DNA of 64,000 nt from Gordonia hankookensis (GTDB lineage: Bacteria > Actinomycetota > Actinomycetes > Mycobacteriales > Mycobacteriaceae), in contig NZ_JACWMS010000006.1 in assembly GCF_014673215.1 (NCBI RefSeq), positions 186,001 to 250,000 of the forward strand. Direction: 5' to 3'. Numbering within the stretch: position 1 is the first letter of the stretch; each line of letters starts with the position of its first letter. Positions 33,537 through 43,133 of the stretch are shown here, in pieces. The translations under genes and the position numbers were made by a program. Under the pieces are notes generated by a model. That model was not told where the DNA came from. It was given only the letters and a program-made list of their open reading frames with translations, and made no database searches.

Positions 33537-34736
33537 GTGGCTCCACAACGTGAGTGGTTGGAACACGACTTCTACAAGGACCTGGGCGTTGCTTCTGACG
33601 CTTCGGCTGAAGAGATCAAGAAGGCCTACCGCAAGCTCGCGCGCGAGCTGCACCCGGACGCGAACCCGGGTGACACGGCGGCCGAGGAGCGCTTCAAGCG
33701 GGTGTCCGAAGCCCACAGCGTCCTGGCCGACGCCGAGAAGCGCAAAGAGTACGACGAGACCCGCGCGATGTTCGCCGGTGGGCGATTCCGCGGCGGGGGC
33801 AACGGCTTTCCCGGAGGTTTCCCGGGCGGTGGCGGCACATATACGACGACGACGGGTGGCGCCGATTTCAACATCGGCGACCTGTTCGGCAACGGCGGCG
33901 GCGCAGCCGACTCGGCAGGCGGATTCGGCGACCTCTTCGAAGGACTGTTCAATCGCGGACCGCGGACGTCCACGGCGACGCGGCCCAAGCGGGGCAACGA
34001 CCTCGAGACCGAGACCACGCTGAGCTTCAAGGACGCTGCGCAGGGCACCACGGTTCCGCTCCGGGTGACCAGCCCGTCGCCGTGCACCACGTGTCACGGC
34101 AGTGGGGCAAAGCCTGGAACCAGCCCGCGAGTCTGCCCGAACTGCAACGGTTCCGGATTCGTCAGCCGCAATCAGGGGGCGTTCGGCTTCAGTGAACCCT
34201 GCCAGGATTGCCAGGGCACCGGATCGCGTATCGACGACCCCTGCACCGACTGCGACGGCTCGGGCGTCAAGGTTCGAGCCCGGACCATCAACGTCCGCAT
34301 CCCCGCGGGCGTGGAAGACGGACAACGGATTCGGCTGGCAGGGCAGGGCGAGGCCGGTCGTCGAGGGGCGCCGTCCGGAGACCTGTACGTCGTTGTCCAC
34401 GTACATTCGGACAAAGTCTTCACCCGAAGTGGAAACGACCTCAAAGTCCAACTGCCCGTGAGCATCTCGGAGCTCGTCCTGGGCGCCACGGTGTCGGTGC
34501 CGACACTCGACGGCACGGTCGGGGTGAAGATCCCGCCCAACACGACCGATGGCCGCACACTTCGCGTCCGTGGTAGAGGCGTGCCGAAGCGTTCCGGTGG
34601 GGCGGGCGACCTGCTGGTCACCGTGAAGGTCGCGGTACCGCCGCAGCTCGATGACGCGGCCACCGAGGCAATGCGTCGGTACGCAGAGGCCGAGAAGGCA
34701 GGCGGCTTCGATCCGCGCGCCGGGTGGGGGCGATGA
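33537..34736 (+). CDS. dnaJ: Chaperone DnaJ (DnaJ1, operon-encoded)
   Basis: A 399-residue Hsp40. The J domain (residues 10-75) has the HPD triad in [12 protein letters not shown]; a Gly/Phe-rich linker follows ([15 protein letters not shown]); the zinc domain has four CxxCxGxG repeats: [24 protein letters not shown] and CTDCDGSG; and the C-terminal substrate domain includes [20 protein letters not shown]. It delivers clients to DnaK and stimulates its ATPase. AAGGAGGTGA, an ideal ribosome site, precedes the GTG at 33537. Its stop overlaps hspR (ATGA). Confidence 0.96.
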   Translation: MAPQREWLEHDFYKDLGVASDASAEEIKKAYRKLARELHPDANPGDTAAEERFKRVSEAHSVLADAEKRKEYDETRAMFAGGRFRGGGNGFPGGFPGGGGTYTTTTGGADFNIGDLFGNGGGAADSAGGFGDLFEGLFNRGPRTSTATRPKRGNDLETETTLSFKDAAQGTTVPLRVTSPSPCTTCHGSGAKPGTSPRVCPNCNGSGFVSRNQGAFGFSEPCQDCQGTGSRIDDPCTDCDGSGVKVRARTINVRIPAGVEDGQRIRLAGQGEAGRRGAPSGDLYVVVHVHSDKVFTRSGNDLKVQLPVSISELVLGATVSVPTLDGTVGVKIPPNTTDGRTLRVRGRGVPKRSGGAGDLLVTVKVAVPPQLDDAATEAMRRYAEAEKAGGFDPRAGWGR

Positions 34737-35134
34737 TGATGGCAGGCAAATTCGAGAGTGAGGGCGGCGCGACCTTCATGATCTCGGTTGCCGCTGAACT
34801 CGCCGGCATGCACGCTCAGACGTTGCGTACCTACGACCGGCTCGGTCTGGTCACCCCCCAGCGCACCAGCGGTGGCGGGCGACGGTACTCGGCACGCGAC
34901 GTCGAGGTGCTCCGCGAGATCCAACGTCTCTCCCAGGAGGAGGGCGTCAACCTCGCGGGGATCAAGCGGATCATCGATCTGAGCAATCAGGTCGACGCCT
35001 TGCAACAGCGGGTTCGCGAACTCCAGACCGAGGTGGACAACGTTCCGCACCGGCGCAGCGGTGAACTCGTGCCGGTACCGCGCACCAGCGCGCTGGTGGT
35101 ATGGCAACCGCGCCGCAAGCGCAACGCCGACTGA
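34733..35134 (+). CDS. hspR: Heat shock repressor HspR (MerR family)
   Basis: A 133-residue MerR-type regulator. The HTH reads [60 protein letters not shown], followed by the coiled-coil dimer helix [20 protein letters not shown] and a basic C-terminal tail ([10 protein letters not shown]). HspR binds HAIR sequences with DnaK as corepressor, giving negative feedback on its own operon. Three ATGs in tandem (34733, 34736, 34739) could be used; 34733 overlaps the dnaJ stop. HAIR-like sites before dnaK and lon define its local regulon. Confidence 0.95.
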   Translation: MMMAGKFESEGGATFMISVAAELAGMHAQTLRTYDRLGLVTPQRTSGGGRRYSARDVEVLREIQRLSQEEGVNLAGIKRIIDLSNQVDALQQRVRELQTEVDNVPHRRSGELVPVPRTSALVVWQPRRKRNAD

Positions 35135-35198
35135 TCGCGGTCGGGAACCACCCGCTACCCTGACTCCCGACAAACGTCGCCGGAGACAGGACAGGACC

Positions 35199-36329
35199 AT
35201 GGCCGAGACGCAGAGCACCCGCACTCAGGGCAGCTCGGCCTCGGCCGGATCGGTCCTCGGCATCTCCGTCATCGAGGATCAGATCGTCTCGGTCGTGCGC
35301 GGTGGCGACGGCGAGATCGTCGCGAGCAATCTGGTCGACCTGTCCGACCCGTCCGCGCAGAGCGCGGAAACGGCCATCCACGAACTCGTGGACTCCGTGC
35401 CGTACGACATCGACCGGATCGGCATCGCGTGTGCGAGACCGGCCACCCAGAGCTACCTGCAGGCGAACCTCGCACCCGGGACCTCGCGTCCGGGTTGGTA
35501 CGAGAAGGTCGCGGTCACCGACATGCCCGCTGCGCTCGCCGAGGTCGCGCGGGGCTCGGCCGGTGTCCGCGGCATCGTGGCCGTCGTCGATCTGGATCGA
35601 ACAGCTGTCCCGTCACCGGGCTCGTCGGTGGTCACCTTGGACTCGGCGACCGGCGAGGTGCTCGGCACCGCGGAGTTCGCCTACGGCTCGCCGGGACCCG
35701 TGACCGATCCGGCACACGCGACCGCGGTCGCCGAGGCCGTGATCGCGGCGCCTGGCGGATCGTCGGTGACGTCGGTGTTGTGCACCGGACCTGGCGCCGA
35801 CGTGCCGGGTGCGGTATCTGCGTTGGGCTACGCATTGGCTCGCCCGGTGGCCGCCGCCGACCAGCCCGCCCTGTCCTCCGCGGTGGGCGCTGCGATCCTG
35901 GCGCTCCGGCCCGGAGCGGTGTCAGGCGGTTCGTCGAATCGCCGGTGGTGGCTGATCGGCGCGGCGATGGCCGGCGCCCTGGTGCTCGGCGCGATCGCGG
36001 CGTCGGCGGTTTTCGCGGGTGTCGATGCAACCGAGGAGAAGGCGCCGACCACGACGACGGTGACCGCTGCGCCCTCGACCATCACCGTCACCTCGACGGC
36101 GCAGCCGCGGACCGAGACCCAGACCGCCGTGGAGACCTCGACGGTGACCCGGGATCGGCAGACGGTCACCAAGACGACCACCGAGACGGAATCGGCGGCG
36201 GACCCCGCCACGGTCACCGAGACGGAGACGACGACCGAGACGACGACCGAGACCAGGTTCGGCGGTGGCGGCGAGGCCTCCGCGAACCGGTGGGCGCCCC
36301 AGGCTTCGCAGGACACGCCCACCCGGTGA
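35199..36329 (+). CDS. Membrane-anchored DUF7159-like protein with Thr-rich tail
   Basis: A 376-residue protein of a mycobacterial/Gordonia family of unknown function. The first 245 residues look like a globular cytoplasmic domain starting SVLGISVIEDQIVSVVRGGD with SVPYDIDRIGIACARPATQS, an arrangement that recalls an actin-like (ASKHA) fold, though phosphate-loop residues are not convincing. One transmembrane helix follows (WWLIGAAMAGALVLGAIAAS, about 250-272), then a Thr/Glu-rich, low-complexity tail (TVTETETTTETTTETR). A cytoplasmic sensor with an extracytoplasmic stalk is plausible. It lies 64 bp after hspR and could be read through from the operon. Confidence 0.75.
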   Translation: MAETQSTRTQGSSASAGSVLGISVIEDQIVSVVRGGDGEIVASNLVDLSDPSAQSAETAIHELVDSVPYDIDRIGIACARPATQSYLQANLAPGTSRPGWYEKVAVTDMPAALAEVARGSAGVRGIVAVVDLDRTAVPSPGSSVVTLDSATGEVLGTAEFAYGSPGPVTDPAHATAVAEAVIAAPGGSSVTSVLCTGPGADVPGAVSALGYALARPVAAADQPALSSAVGAAILALRPGAVSGGSSNRRWWLIGAAMAGALVLGAIAASAVFAGVDATEEKAPTTTTVTAAPSTITVTSTAQPRTETQTAVETSTVTRDRQTVTKTTTETESAADPATVTETETTTETTTETRFGGGGEASANRWAPQASQDTPTR

Positions 36330-36363
36330 GCAGATCCGGGTCAGGCGGCGCGGACGACCACCC

Positions 36364-37515
36364 TCAGGTCACCGGGTCGTGTTGAATCCGGCTCGACCGG
36401 ACACCTGCGATCAGCAGCCGCCGGCGCGTCGCCTCGATCATCTTTGCCGAGCCTGCGATGAGGACCTGACGGTCGTCCCACGGACCGGTCTGCGCCACCG
36501 CGTCTCCCAGGGTGCCGATGATGTGGTCGATGCCGAGGGCCTCGGGTGTCGTCGTCGACGTGATCCACCACGGGTCGCCGGTCTCCTCCGACACGGCGGT
36601 GACGGTCAGCCACGGGTTGGTGGCCGCGATGCGGCGCAGCACCGCAAGGTCGTAGAGCTCACCGGGATGACGCATCCCGTAGAAGATGTGCGTCGGCGGC
36701 GAGTCGGCTCGCTTCGACATCTCGATGAGCAGCGCTCGCAGTGGCGCGAGACCGGTGCCGCCCGCAACCATGAGCACCTTCTGATCAGGCTCGACGTGTA
36801 AAGTCCCGTGCCCTTGCGCGAAATACCAGGTGTCACCGCTACGGGTCTCACTGACGATCGCCGAGCTGACCGTTCCCCCGGACACGGCGCGCACGTGGAA
36901 CTCCAGTTCGCCTGCGGGGTTCGGTGGAATGGCAGGGGACAGGTTCCGCCACATCCGAGGGCGCTGGGGGATCTGGACCTCGAGGTACTGCCCGACGACG
37001 AAGCGCAGCGGTGCCTTCGTGATCAGGCGGACCACCGCGAGGTCACGGGTGATCCGGAATTTCTCCACCACCTCGGCCGACCACAACGCGGGATGCGGCG
37101 CTGTCTCGGCCGCACCACGCATGACACCGGTGGTCAGCATCATCGCCTGCGTCACGGTCTGCGCGGATTCGTCGTCCCAGTATTCGCCGAGCACCGACGC
37201 GAACTCGGCGACCAGTGCCTGGTAGATGATGCCGTAATGCTCGGGCCGCACGCCGAACTTGCGATGATCCCGACCGAGTTGTGCGAGGAATTCGACCAGT
37301 TCGTTGTGACCGTCCTCGCGCGGCACCACGTCGAGGACGTGATCGATGACGTGATAGAACGCATCGCGCTGTCCCGCCATCACCGCGGGGAAGAGTTCGC
37401 GGAGATCGGGATCGATGGCAAACATCCTGGTGTAGACGTTTGCGGAGAATTTGTCGGGATCGCGCCCGATCAGCGTTCGTAGGTGATGGAGCGTATGCCG
37501 AGAGTGGCTGGGCAC
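36364..37515 (-). CDS. Flavohemoglobin, mycobacterial type II-like
   Basis: A 383-residue globin-FAD-NAD(P) protein. The globin domain (1-135) has proximal His93 in VRPEHYGIIYQAL and the helix MFAIDPDLRELFP. The FAD domain (about 145-240) has MWRNLSPAIPPN where classical flavohemoglobins have RxYS, an atypical isoalloxazine-binding motif. The NAD domain has VLMVAGGTGLAPLRALLIEM. Classical members are nitric oxide dioxygenases; mycobacterial type II proteins with altered motifs have been reported to act in D-lactate oxidation instead. Which applies here is inference. Single gene, divergent from the amidohydrolase. Confidence 0.87.
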   Translation of the reverse strand: MPSHSRHTLHHLRTLIGRDPDKFSANVYTRMFAIDPDLRELFPAVMAGQRDAFYHVIDHVLDVVPREDGHNELVEFLAQLGRDHRKFGVRPEHYGIIYQALVAEFASVLGEYWDDESAQTVTQAMMLTTGVMRGAAETAPHPALWSAEVVEKFRITRDLAVVRLITKAPLRFVVGQYLEVQIPQRPRMWRNLSPAIPPNPAGELEFHVRAVSGGTVSSAIVSETRSGDTWYFAQGHGTLHVEPDQKVLMVAGGTGLAPLRALLIEMSKRADSPPTHIFYGMRHPGELYDLAVLRRIAATNPWLTVTAVSEETGDPWWITSTTTPEALGIDHIIGTLGDAVAQTGPWDDRQVLIAGSAKMIEATRRRLLIAGVRSSRIQHDPVT

Positions 37516-37650
37516 GTCGTGGGGTCACCTCCCTGTACCGGTACCGCGGATTTTCCCGCCCAAGACTAATCACCCTAGCTGTCGTTCGACGAGGTCTGAT
37601 GATCCATCATTCGATGTCGGGTTCGCGCGGTGTGTGGCAGGCTCAGAGAT

Positions 37651-38778
37651 GTGAGCTCGCTCGATGGCGTGGTACCGGGCATAGTCGATGCCCATCTGCA
37701 CCAGTGGAATCCGCGGAGCACGCCGTGGGCTGCCAACCGACTGTCGCGGCTCTACAGTTTCCTTCCCGCCTTTGGCGATCGTGTCTTTCCGATGGTGGTG
37801 TCGCAGGCCGACCGCGAGTACGTGCTCACGCCGAGCACGGTGGCCCGGGTGTACGAACCCCTGCAGTATCTCGCCGATGCGTCGGCGGTGCGCACGGTCG
37901 CCGGGGTCCGGGTCGAGACCGTCGTGCACATGGAGTCGCATTGGCGCCGCGACGACACCGCAGGCCGGACCGATACCCCGGCGGGACGTTCGGCCGTGGA
38001 GGAGACCCGATACGTCACCAAGCTGCCCTTCGGGGTGGGCCAATCGCCCGAGTTGGGTGCCGTCGTGGCGCACGCCGATCCGCGCGCCGAGATGTTCGCG
38101 GAACTGCTCGACGAGCATGCGGCGCTCACCGACCGCCTGCGCGGGGTCCGCTGGATCACCACGCGGCACCCCGATCCACGGATCCGTAACGGCGCCGACG
38201 CGGACGGGATTCTCGCGTCGACGGCATTCCTCCGCGGATTCGCCGAGGTGGCCGAACGCGGTCTGGTGTTCGACGCCTTTGTCTACTCGCATCAGTTGTA
38301 CGACGTGGTGACGCTCGCGCGTGAGTATCCGGAGGCGACCATCGTGGTCGACCATCTGGGGACGCCGGTCGGGGTGTTCGGTCCGGTCGGAGCGCGGACC
38401 GGCGCGACCGCAGGCGCCCGGGCAGACATTCTCCGCCTGTGGCGGGAACGGATGACCACCCTGGCCGCGTGTCCCAACGTGGTGGTCAAGTTGTCCGGTC
38501 TCGGGTTGCCGGTGCTGGGCTACGGCCGGGAGCGGTGGGGCAACATCGGCAGCCGCGGCACCCTCGCCGAGATGGTCGGCCCACTGGTCGAACACGTCCT
38601 CGGACATTTCGGCCCTGACCGCCTGATCTTCGGATCGAACTTCCCGATCGACAAGCCCAACACCGCACTCGACATGGTGATCGGTGCACTCATCGATCTG
38701 CTCGAGCCCCAAGGCGGGGAGTACGTGTTGAGGAAGGTGTTCCGCGACAACGCCATGCGGGTCTACGGGATCGAGTGA
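37651..38778 (+). CDS. Amidohydrolase-2 family protein
   Basis: A 375-residue TIM-barrel hydrolase. The first metal motif is IVDAHLHQWNPR at the N terminus (His-x-His), with a further His in VETVVHMESHW, the active-site strand ATIVVDHLGTP and the closing LIFGSNFPIDKP with the conserved Asp/Asn. This resembles the amidohydrolase_2 family (lactonases such as 4-sulfomuconolactonase or fucono-lactonase-like enzymes and decarboxylases). Substrate unknown. GTG 37651 is chosen; an in-frame GTG at 37630 would add seven residues. Confidence 0.8.
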   Translation: MSSLDGVVPGIVDAHLHQWNPRSTPWAANRLSRLYSFLPAFGDRVFPMVVSQADREYVLTPSTVARVYEPLQYLADASAVRTVAGVRVETVVHMESHWRRDDTAGRTDTPAGRSAVEETRYVTKLPFGVGQSPELGAVVAHADPRAEMFAELLDEHAALTDRLRGVRWITTRHPDPRIRNGADADGILASTAFLRGFAEVAERGLVFDAFVYSHQLYDVVTLAREYPEATIVVDHLGTPVGVFGPVGARTGATAGARADILRLWRERMTTLAACPNVVVKLSGLGLPVLGYGRERWGNIGSRGTLAEMVGPLVEHVLGHFGPDRLIFGSNFPIDKPNTALDMVIGALIDLLEPQGGEYVLRKVFRDNAMRVYGIE

Positions 38779-38793
38779 GGACTGGCCGGTCCC

Positions 38794-39004
38794 GGTTTCG
38801 ATACGCGTCGGACTCGCTGCGCTCGTACGCCGCTACTCAACCGTCGGTGAAATCCTCTGCTGCGCTACTCAACCGTCGGTGAAATCCTCTGCTGCGCTAC
38901 TCAACCATCGGTGAAATCCTCTGCTGCGCTACTCAACCGTCAGTGGGAACACTTCTGCTGGTCGAGTAGCCGGGTGAGCGTAGCGAGCCCGGCGTATCGA
39001 GACC
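38794..39004. repeat. Intergenic element with four 32-bp tandem copies
   Basis: The left arm GGTTTCGATACGCGTCGGAC (38794 on) and right arm GCTGGTCGAGTAGCCGGGTG ... GGCGTATCGAGACC (to 39004) are inverted copies. Inside, GCTACTCAACCGTCGGTGAA, completed by ATCCTCTGCTGC, starts at 38832, 38864, 38896 and 38928 (period 32); copies differ at few positions. Confidence 0.9.
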
Positions 39005-39015
39005 ACACACCCGTC

Positions 39016-40521
39016 TCAGCTCTCGTCATCCTCGGAGTGATGCCGCGAGTGCGGGCCCTCCGGGACAGGCGGCTGCGGCACCACCGGGTATTCGCCGGTG
39101 TAACCCTGTCGCTGTGCCGCGATCGTCAACACCTTGCCGCGCACCGCATACCATCCGCCGACGAGAAGCGGCACCAGCACGACGATGGCGATGAGATTCC
39201 AGATGTTCTCGTAACACATCAGCACGACCACGGCCGCGAGGAACACCAGCGTCGCGTAGCTGGTGTACGGCGTCCCCGGCAGTCGGAACGACGGACGCTC
39301 GAGGATGCCCTTCTGCTCCCACCGGAACAGCTGGAGCTGGCATGCCATGATCATCGCCCATGTGGAGATGATGCCGAGTGCCGACAGGTCGAGCGCGATG
39401 TTGAAGGCATCCTCGGGGACGAAGAGATTCAGCACGATGCCCAGCAACGTCAGCGCACCGGTGAGCGCGATGCCGCCGAACGGCACGCCGTTGCGGTTCA
39501 TCTTGCCGGTGAACGCGGGGCCGCTGCCGTTCATCGACATCGACCGCAGGATGCGGCCCGTCGAGTACAGGCCGGCGTTGAGGCTCGACATCGCTGCCGT
39601 GAGGACCACCAGATTCATGATGCCGCCCGCGGCGGGCACGCCGATCTTGGAGAAGAACGTCACGAACGGACTCTCGCCCTCGGTGAACGCGGTGTAGGGC
39701 AACAGCAGCGCCAGCAGCAGCAACGAACCGACGTAGAAGACGGCGATGCGCACGATCACGGAGTTGATCGCGCGCGGCATGACTTTCGGTGGATCGGCGG
39801 TCTCGCCTGCTGCGATACCCACCAACTCCACTGCGGCGTAAGCGAAGATGACGCCGGAGGTCACGATGCAGAGCGGGAAGACACCCAACGGGAACATGCC
39901 GCCGTTGTCGGTGATCACCGAGATCCCCGTCGACTGGCCGTCGATCTCGAACCGTCCTGCGAGGAAGACGATACCGACGACCAGGAACGTGACGAGGGCT
40001 GTCACCTTGATGATCGACGCCCAGAACTCCATCTCGCCGAACAGCTTCACCGAGATGACGTTCATGGTGAGCACGATGCCCAGGGCGATCAGCGCGATGA
40101 GCCACTGCGGGACCGCTTCGAACATTCCCCAGTAATGCACGTAGAGCGCAACCGCCGTCACGTCGACGATCGCGGTGGCGGCCCAGTTGAAGAAGTAGAG
40201 CCAGCCCGTGACGAACGCGGTCTTCTCGCCGAAGAACTCGCGCGCATAGGAGACGAACGACCCGGACGACGGTCGGTGCAGCACCAGCTCGCCGAGTGCG
40301 CGCAGGATGAAGAACACGAAGATGCCGCACACGGCGTAGACGATGAACAATCCCGGCCCGGCATCGTGCAGGCGACTTCCGGCGCCCATGAACAGACCGG
40401 TGCCGATCGCCCCACCTATCGCGATCATCTGGATCTGGCGTGGCTTCAGGCTCTTGTGGTAGCCCTCGTCCTCGTGGGTCAGGGCCGAGTTGTCGTAGCT
40501 GGTGGGTGATTCTGCTGTCAT
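39016..40521 (-). CDS. APC-family amino acid permease (AnsP/GabP-like)
   Basis: A 501-residue 12-helix permease. The N-terminal [20 protein letters not shown], then [20 protein letters not shown], is the signature of the amino acid transporter subfamily with AnsP, GabP and AroP; helix 3 contains [20 protein letters not shown], and [20 protein letters not shown] fits the helix 6 consensus. Predicted proton-driven uptake of a neutral or acidic amino acid such as asparagine or GABA; specificity is open. GAGGGGGA precedes the ATG. It sits 10 bp from a repeat element. Confidence 0.88.
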   Translation of the reverse strand: MTAESPTSYDNSALTHEDEGYHKSLKPRQIQMIAIGGAIGTGLFMGAGSRLHDAGPGLFIVYAVCGIFVFFILRALGELVLHRPSSGSFVSYAREFFGEKTAFVTGWLYFFNWAATAIVDVTAVALYVHYWGMFEAVPQWLIALIALGIVLTMNVISVKLFGEMEFWASIIKVTALVTFLVVGIVFLAGRFEIDGQSTGISVITDNGGMFPLGVFPLCIVTSGVIFAYAAVELVGIAAGETADPPKVMPRAINSVIVRIAVFYVGSLLLLALLLPYTAFTEGESPFVTFFSKIGVPAAGGIMNLVVLTAAMSSLNAGLYSTGRILRSMSMNGSGPAFTGKMNRNGVPFGGIALTGALTLLGIVLNLFVPEDAFNIALDLSALGIISTWAMIMACQLQLFRWEQKGILERPSFRLPGTPYTSYATLVFLAAVVVLMCYENIWNLIAIVVLVPLLVGGWYAVRGKVLTIAAQRQGYTGEYPVVPQPPVPEGPHSRHHSEDDES

Positions 40522-40735
40522 GGTTCCCCCTCTGTCGGGTGGCGGTGAGCGCATGGGCTTTCCGGTGGCGCAACCCCGGGGCGCGACCGATCACACAATG
40601 ACTGCCGACGTTAACGGGGTCAGAGATCCCCGGCATCTCGAAGAGTGTTAAATGTTTGCACACAGACCGCGTCCTGATCGCCACGACGGTGTGGAATATG
40701 ATGGTGGACAGCGCAAATCGGCACGATGTCCGAAT
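40522..40735. other. Intergenic region upstream of the permease
   Basis: 214 bp with relatively AT-rich patches (GTGTTAAATGTTTGCACAC near 40645) that probably hold the permease promoter. No gene or strong hairpin was recognised. Confidence 0.35.
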
Positions 40736-41695
40736 TTACATGTCGTGAAGCGCGCTTCGAACCCAGGGCCAGCGCCGCGTCCGGGGAGCCGCCGGCACCG
40801 GGATGTCTCGCAGTGCTCGTGTCACGATGTCGGTGAACGCGCTGCATGTCTCGTACCGGGTGCGTGGATCCTTTGCCAGCGCCTTGGCGAACACCGAGTT
40901 GAGTGCCGAGGGCAGCCAGGGGCGAGCCCGGGTCAGGGGTGGTACCGGATCGTGGAGGTGGGCGTGGGTGATGGCAAAAGCCGTCGCCCTCCGGAAGGGC
41001 GGATCGCCGGTCAGCAGTTCGAACAGGCTGGCGGCCAACGCGTATTGGTCGGTCGCCGGTGAGAGACGTTGAGCGGTGAGCAATTCCGGCGACGCATAGG
41101 CGATCGATCCCTGGACCCTGCCGTTACGCGCGAGCGGACGGGCGTCGTCGAGCAGCTGGGCGATGCCGAAATCCGTCAGGACCGCATGAACGTCGTCGGA
41201 TGGCATGGTGACCATGATGTTGGCGGGCTTGACATCACGGTGTAGGACTTCGCGGGCATGGGCGAAATCGAGCGCGTCGGCGATCTGCGCGCCGATCTGC
41301 GCGATCATCGTGATGTCGGGCTCAGCGGGACGATGGGCGATCAGATCGGCGGCCGACACTCCACCGATGTACTCCATCGCCATCCACAGAACGCTTGCAG
41401 CACTGTGCCTGTCGTCGACCTGGGGTGGGTCCATCTCCCCGCGCGCGTACATCTTGACGATGTGGGGGTGCCGCAGTCGAGATGCGATGGTGAACTCGCG
41501 GTCGAAGCGTTCGCGAACCCGTTGCCGGTCGTTGGGCCCGGTGTGGAGCACCTTGAGCGCGACCGGATCGGCGGCACCATCGCGGTGCGCGCGATAGACC
41601 TCGGCGCTGCTGCCGCTGCCGAGGAGCGCATCGATGGTGTAGCCGGCCACGGTGTCGCCGGCACCCAGCACCGCAAAGTCGCTCACCCTGCTCAT
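40736..41695 (-). CDS. Soluble serine/threonine protein kinase (PknB-like catalytic domain)
   Basis: A 319-residue Hanks-type kinase consisting of little more than the catalytic domain. The Gly loop is LLGSGSSAEVYRAHR, the Lys is in VALKVLHTG, the catalytic loop is HRDVKPANIMV, the metal loop DFGIAQLL, and ASPELLTAQRLSPATDQYAL replaces the APE motif. No transmembrane helix or PASTA repeats follow, so it is cytoplasmic, unlike PknA/PknB. The activation loop has few phosphorylatable residues. It diverges from the GlcD-like oxidase with about 30 bp between starts; ATG 41695 or GTG 41713 may be used. Confidence 0.87.
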   Translation of the reverse strand: MSRVSDFAVLGAGDTVAGYTIDALLGSGSSAEVYRAHRDGAADPVALKVLHTGPNDRQRVRERFDREFTIASRLRHPHIVKMYARGEMDPPQVDDRHSAASVLWMAMEYIGGVSAADLIAHRPAEPDITMIAQIGAQIADALDFAHAREVLHRDVKPANIMVTMPSDDVHAVLTDFGIAQLLDDARPLARNGRVQGSIAYASPELLTAQRLSPATDQYALAASLFELLTGDPPFRRATAFAITHAHLHDPVPPLTRARPWLPSALNSVFAKALAKDPRTRYETCSAFTDIVTRALRDIPVPAAPRTRRWPWVRSALHDM

Positions 41696-41726
41696 TCTGC
41701 CGGGTCGTCGCACCTATGGTTGACAC

Positions 41727-43133
41727 ATGACGCGAATGACGGAGCCCGCCTCGTCCGGTCCCGGCGCCCGAAGCGTGGCCACGGACTCCCTCGCCGCTGC
41801 GCTGCCGAACGGGATGGTGGTCACCGACCCCGACATCCTCGCTGCATATCGGCAGGATCGTGCGCAGGATCCGCAGGCCGGGACGCCGCTCGCGCTGATC
41901 CGCCCGACGACCACCGAGCACGTGCAGATCGCGGTCCGCTGGTGTGGTGAGCACGGCATCCCGCTCATCACCCGCGGAGCCGGGACCAGCCTGTCCGGCG
42001 GTTCGACCGCTGTCGACGGAGCGGTGATGATCTCGACCGAGAAGATGCGTGAGCTCGCGATCGCCACCGCGACGCGGACCGCGGTGGCACAACCGGGACT
42101 GTTCAATTCCGAGGTCAAGGCGGCCGCCGCAGCCAATGGTCTCTGGTATCCGCCGGACCCGTCGTCGTTCGAGATCTGCTCGATCGGTGGCAACGTCGCC
42201 ACCAATGCGGGCGGTCTGTGTTGTGTGAAGTACGGCGTGACCACCGACTACGTGCTCGGCCTCGAGGTGGTCCTCGCCGATGGTCGCGCGGTGCGGCTCG
42301 GCGGCATGCAGTTGAAGGACTCCGCCGGGTTGTCACTGACCAAACTGTTCGTGGGCAGTGAGGGCCTGCTCGGGATCATCACCGAGGTGACCCTGCGTCT
42401 GTTGCCGCCCCAGGCGCCGGCCTCCACCGTCGTGGGAACTTTCGCGTCGGTTCACGAGGCGAGTCAGGCCGTCCTCGCGATCACGTCGCAGATCCGGCCG
42501 GCGATGCTCGAGTTCATGGACTCCGTCTCCATCAACGCTGTCGAGGACATGCTGCGGATGGGGCTCGACCGGCAGGCGGGAGCTCTGCTGGTGGCCCAGT
42601 CGGATGCTCCCGGCCCGGCCGGGGCGGCTGAGGTCGAGATAATCTCGCAGGCGTTCGAGGCACACGGCGCAAGTGAGGTGTTCGCCACCGACGATCCGCA
42701 GGAGGGCGAGGCCTTCACCGCCGCTCGGCGTGCCGCGATCCCCGCCGTGGAGAAGATCGGGTCGTTGCTGCTCGAGGACGTAGGGGTGCCGCTTCCGCAG
42801 TTGCCCGCGCTGATCGACGGCGTCGGGACGATCGCGGCCGACAACGGCGTGTTGATCTCCGTGATCGCCCATGCCGGCGACGGCAACACCCATCCGTTGA
42901 TCGTCTTCGACCCGGCCGACACCGACGAGGCCGCCCGCGCACAGCGCGCCTTCGGGCAGATCATGGATCTGGCGATCTCCCTCGGAGGCACCATCACGGG
43001 CGAACACGGCGTCGGCAGACTCAAGAAGAACTGGCTGCCGGATCAGGTCGGGCCCGACGTCATGGATCTCACCGCGACCATCAAGCATGCGCTGGACCCG
43101 CAGGGGATCTTGAATCCTGGTGTACTGCTCTAA
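41727..43133 (+). CDS. FAD-binding oxidoreductase, GlcD/D-lactate dehydrogenase-like
   Basis: A 468-residue VAO-fold flavoprotein. The FAD-binding N-terminal half has LITRGAGTSLSGGSTAVDGA, SIGGNVATNAGGLCCVKYGV, and LFVGSEGLLGIITEVTLRLL. The C-terminal cap ends with HAGDGNTHPLIVFDP, GTITGEHGVGRLKKNWLPD and LDPQGILNPGVLL, all typical of GlcD, D-2-hydroxyglutarate and D-lactate dehydrogenases. Predicted to oxidise a D-2-hydroxy acid. No GlcE/GlcF iron-sulfur partner is adjacent. The last four bases overlap the stop of the converging DUF1330 gene. Confidence 0.87.
   Translation: MTRMTEPASSGPGARSVATDSLAAALPNGMVVTDPDILAAYRQDRAQDPQAGTPLALIRPTTTEHVQIAVRWCGEHGIPLITRGAGTSLSGGSTAVDGAVMISTEKMRELAIATATRTAVAQPGLFNSEVKAAAAANGLWYPPDPSSFEICSIGGNVATNAGGLCCVKYGVTTDYVLGLEVVLADGRAVRLGGMQLKDSAGLSLTKLFVGSEGLLGIITEVTLRLLPPQAPASTVVGTFASVHEASQAVLAITSQIRPAMLEFMDSVSINAVEDMLRMGLDRQAGALLVAQSDAPGPAGAAEVEIISQAFEAHGASEVFATDDPQEGEAFTAARRAAIPAVEKIGSLLLEDVGVPLPQLPALIDGVGTIAADNGVLISVIAHAGDGNTHPLIVFDPADTDEAARAQRAFGQIMDLAISLGGTITGEHGVGRLKKNWLPDQVGPDVMDLTATIKHALDPQGILNPGVLL

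Noticed and set aside
39026-40684. A 552-codon second minus-strand frame over the permease
   Set aside because: An Arg-rich frame shifted from the real permease gene, with no membrane segments.
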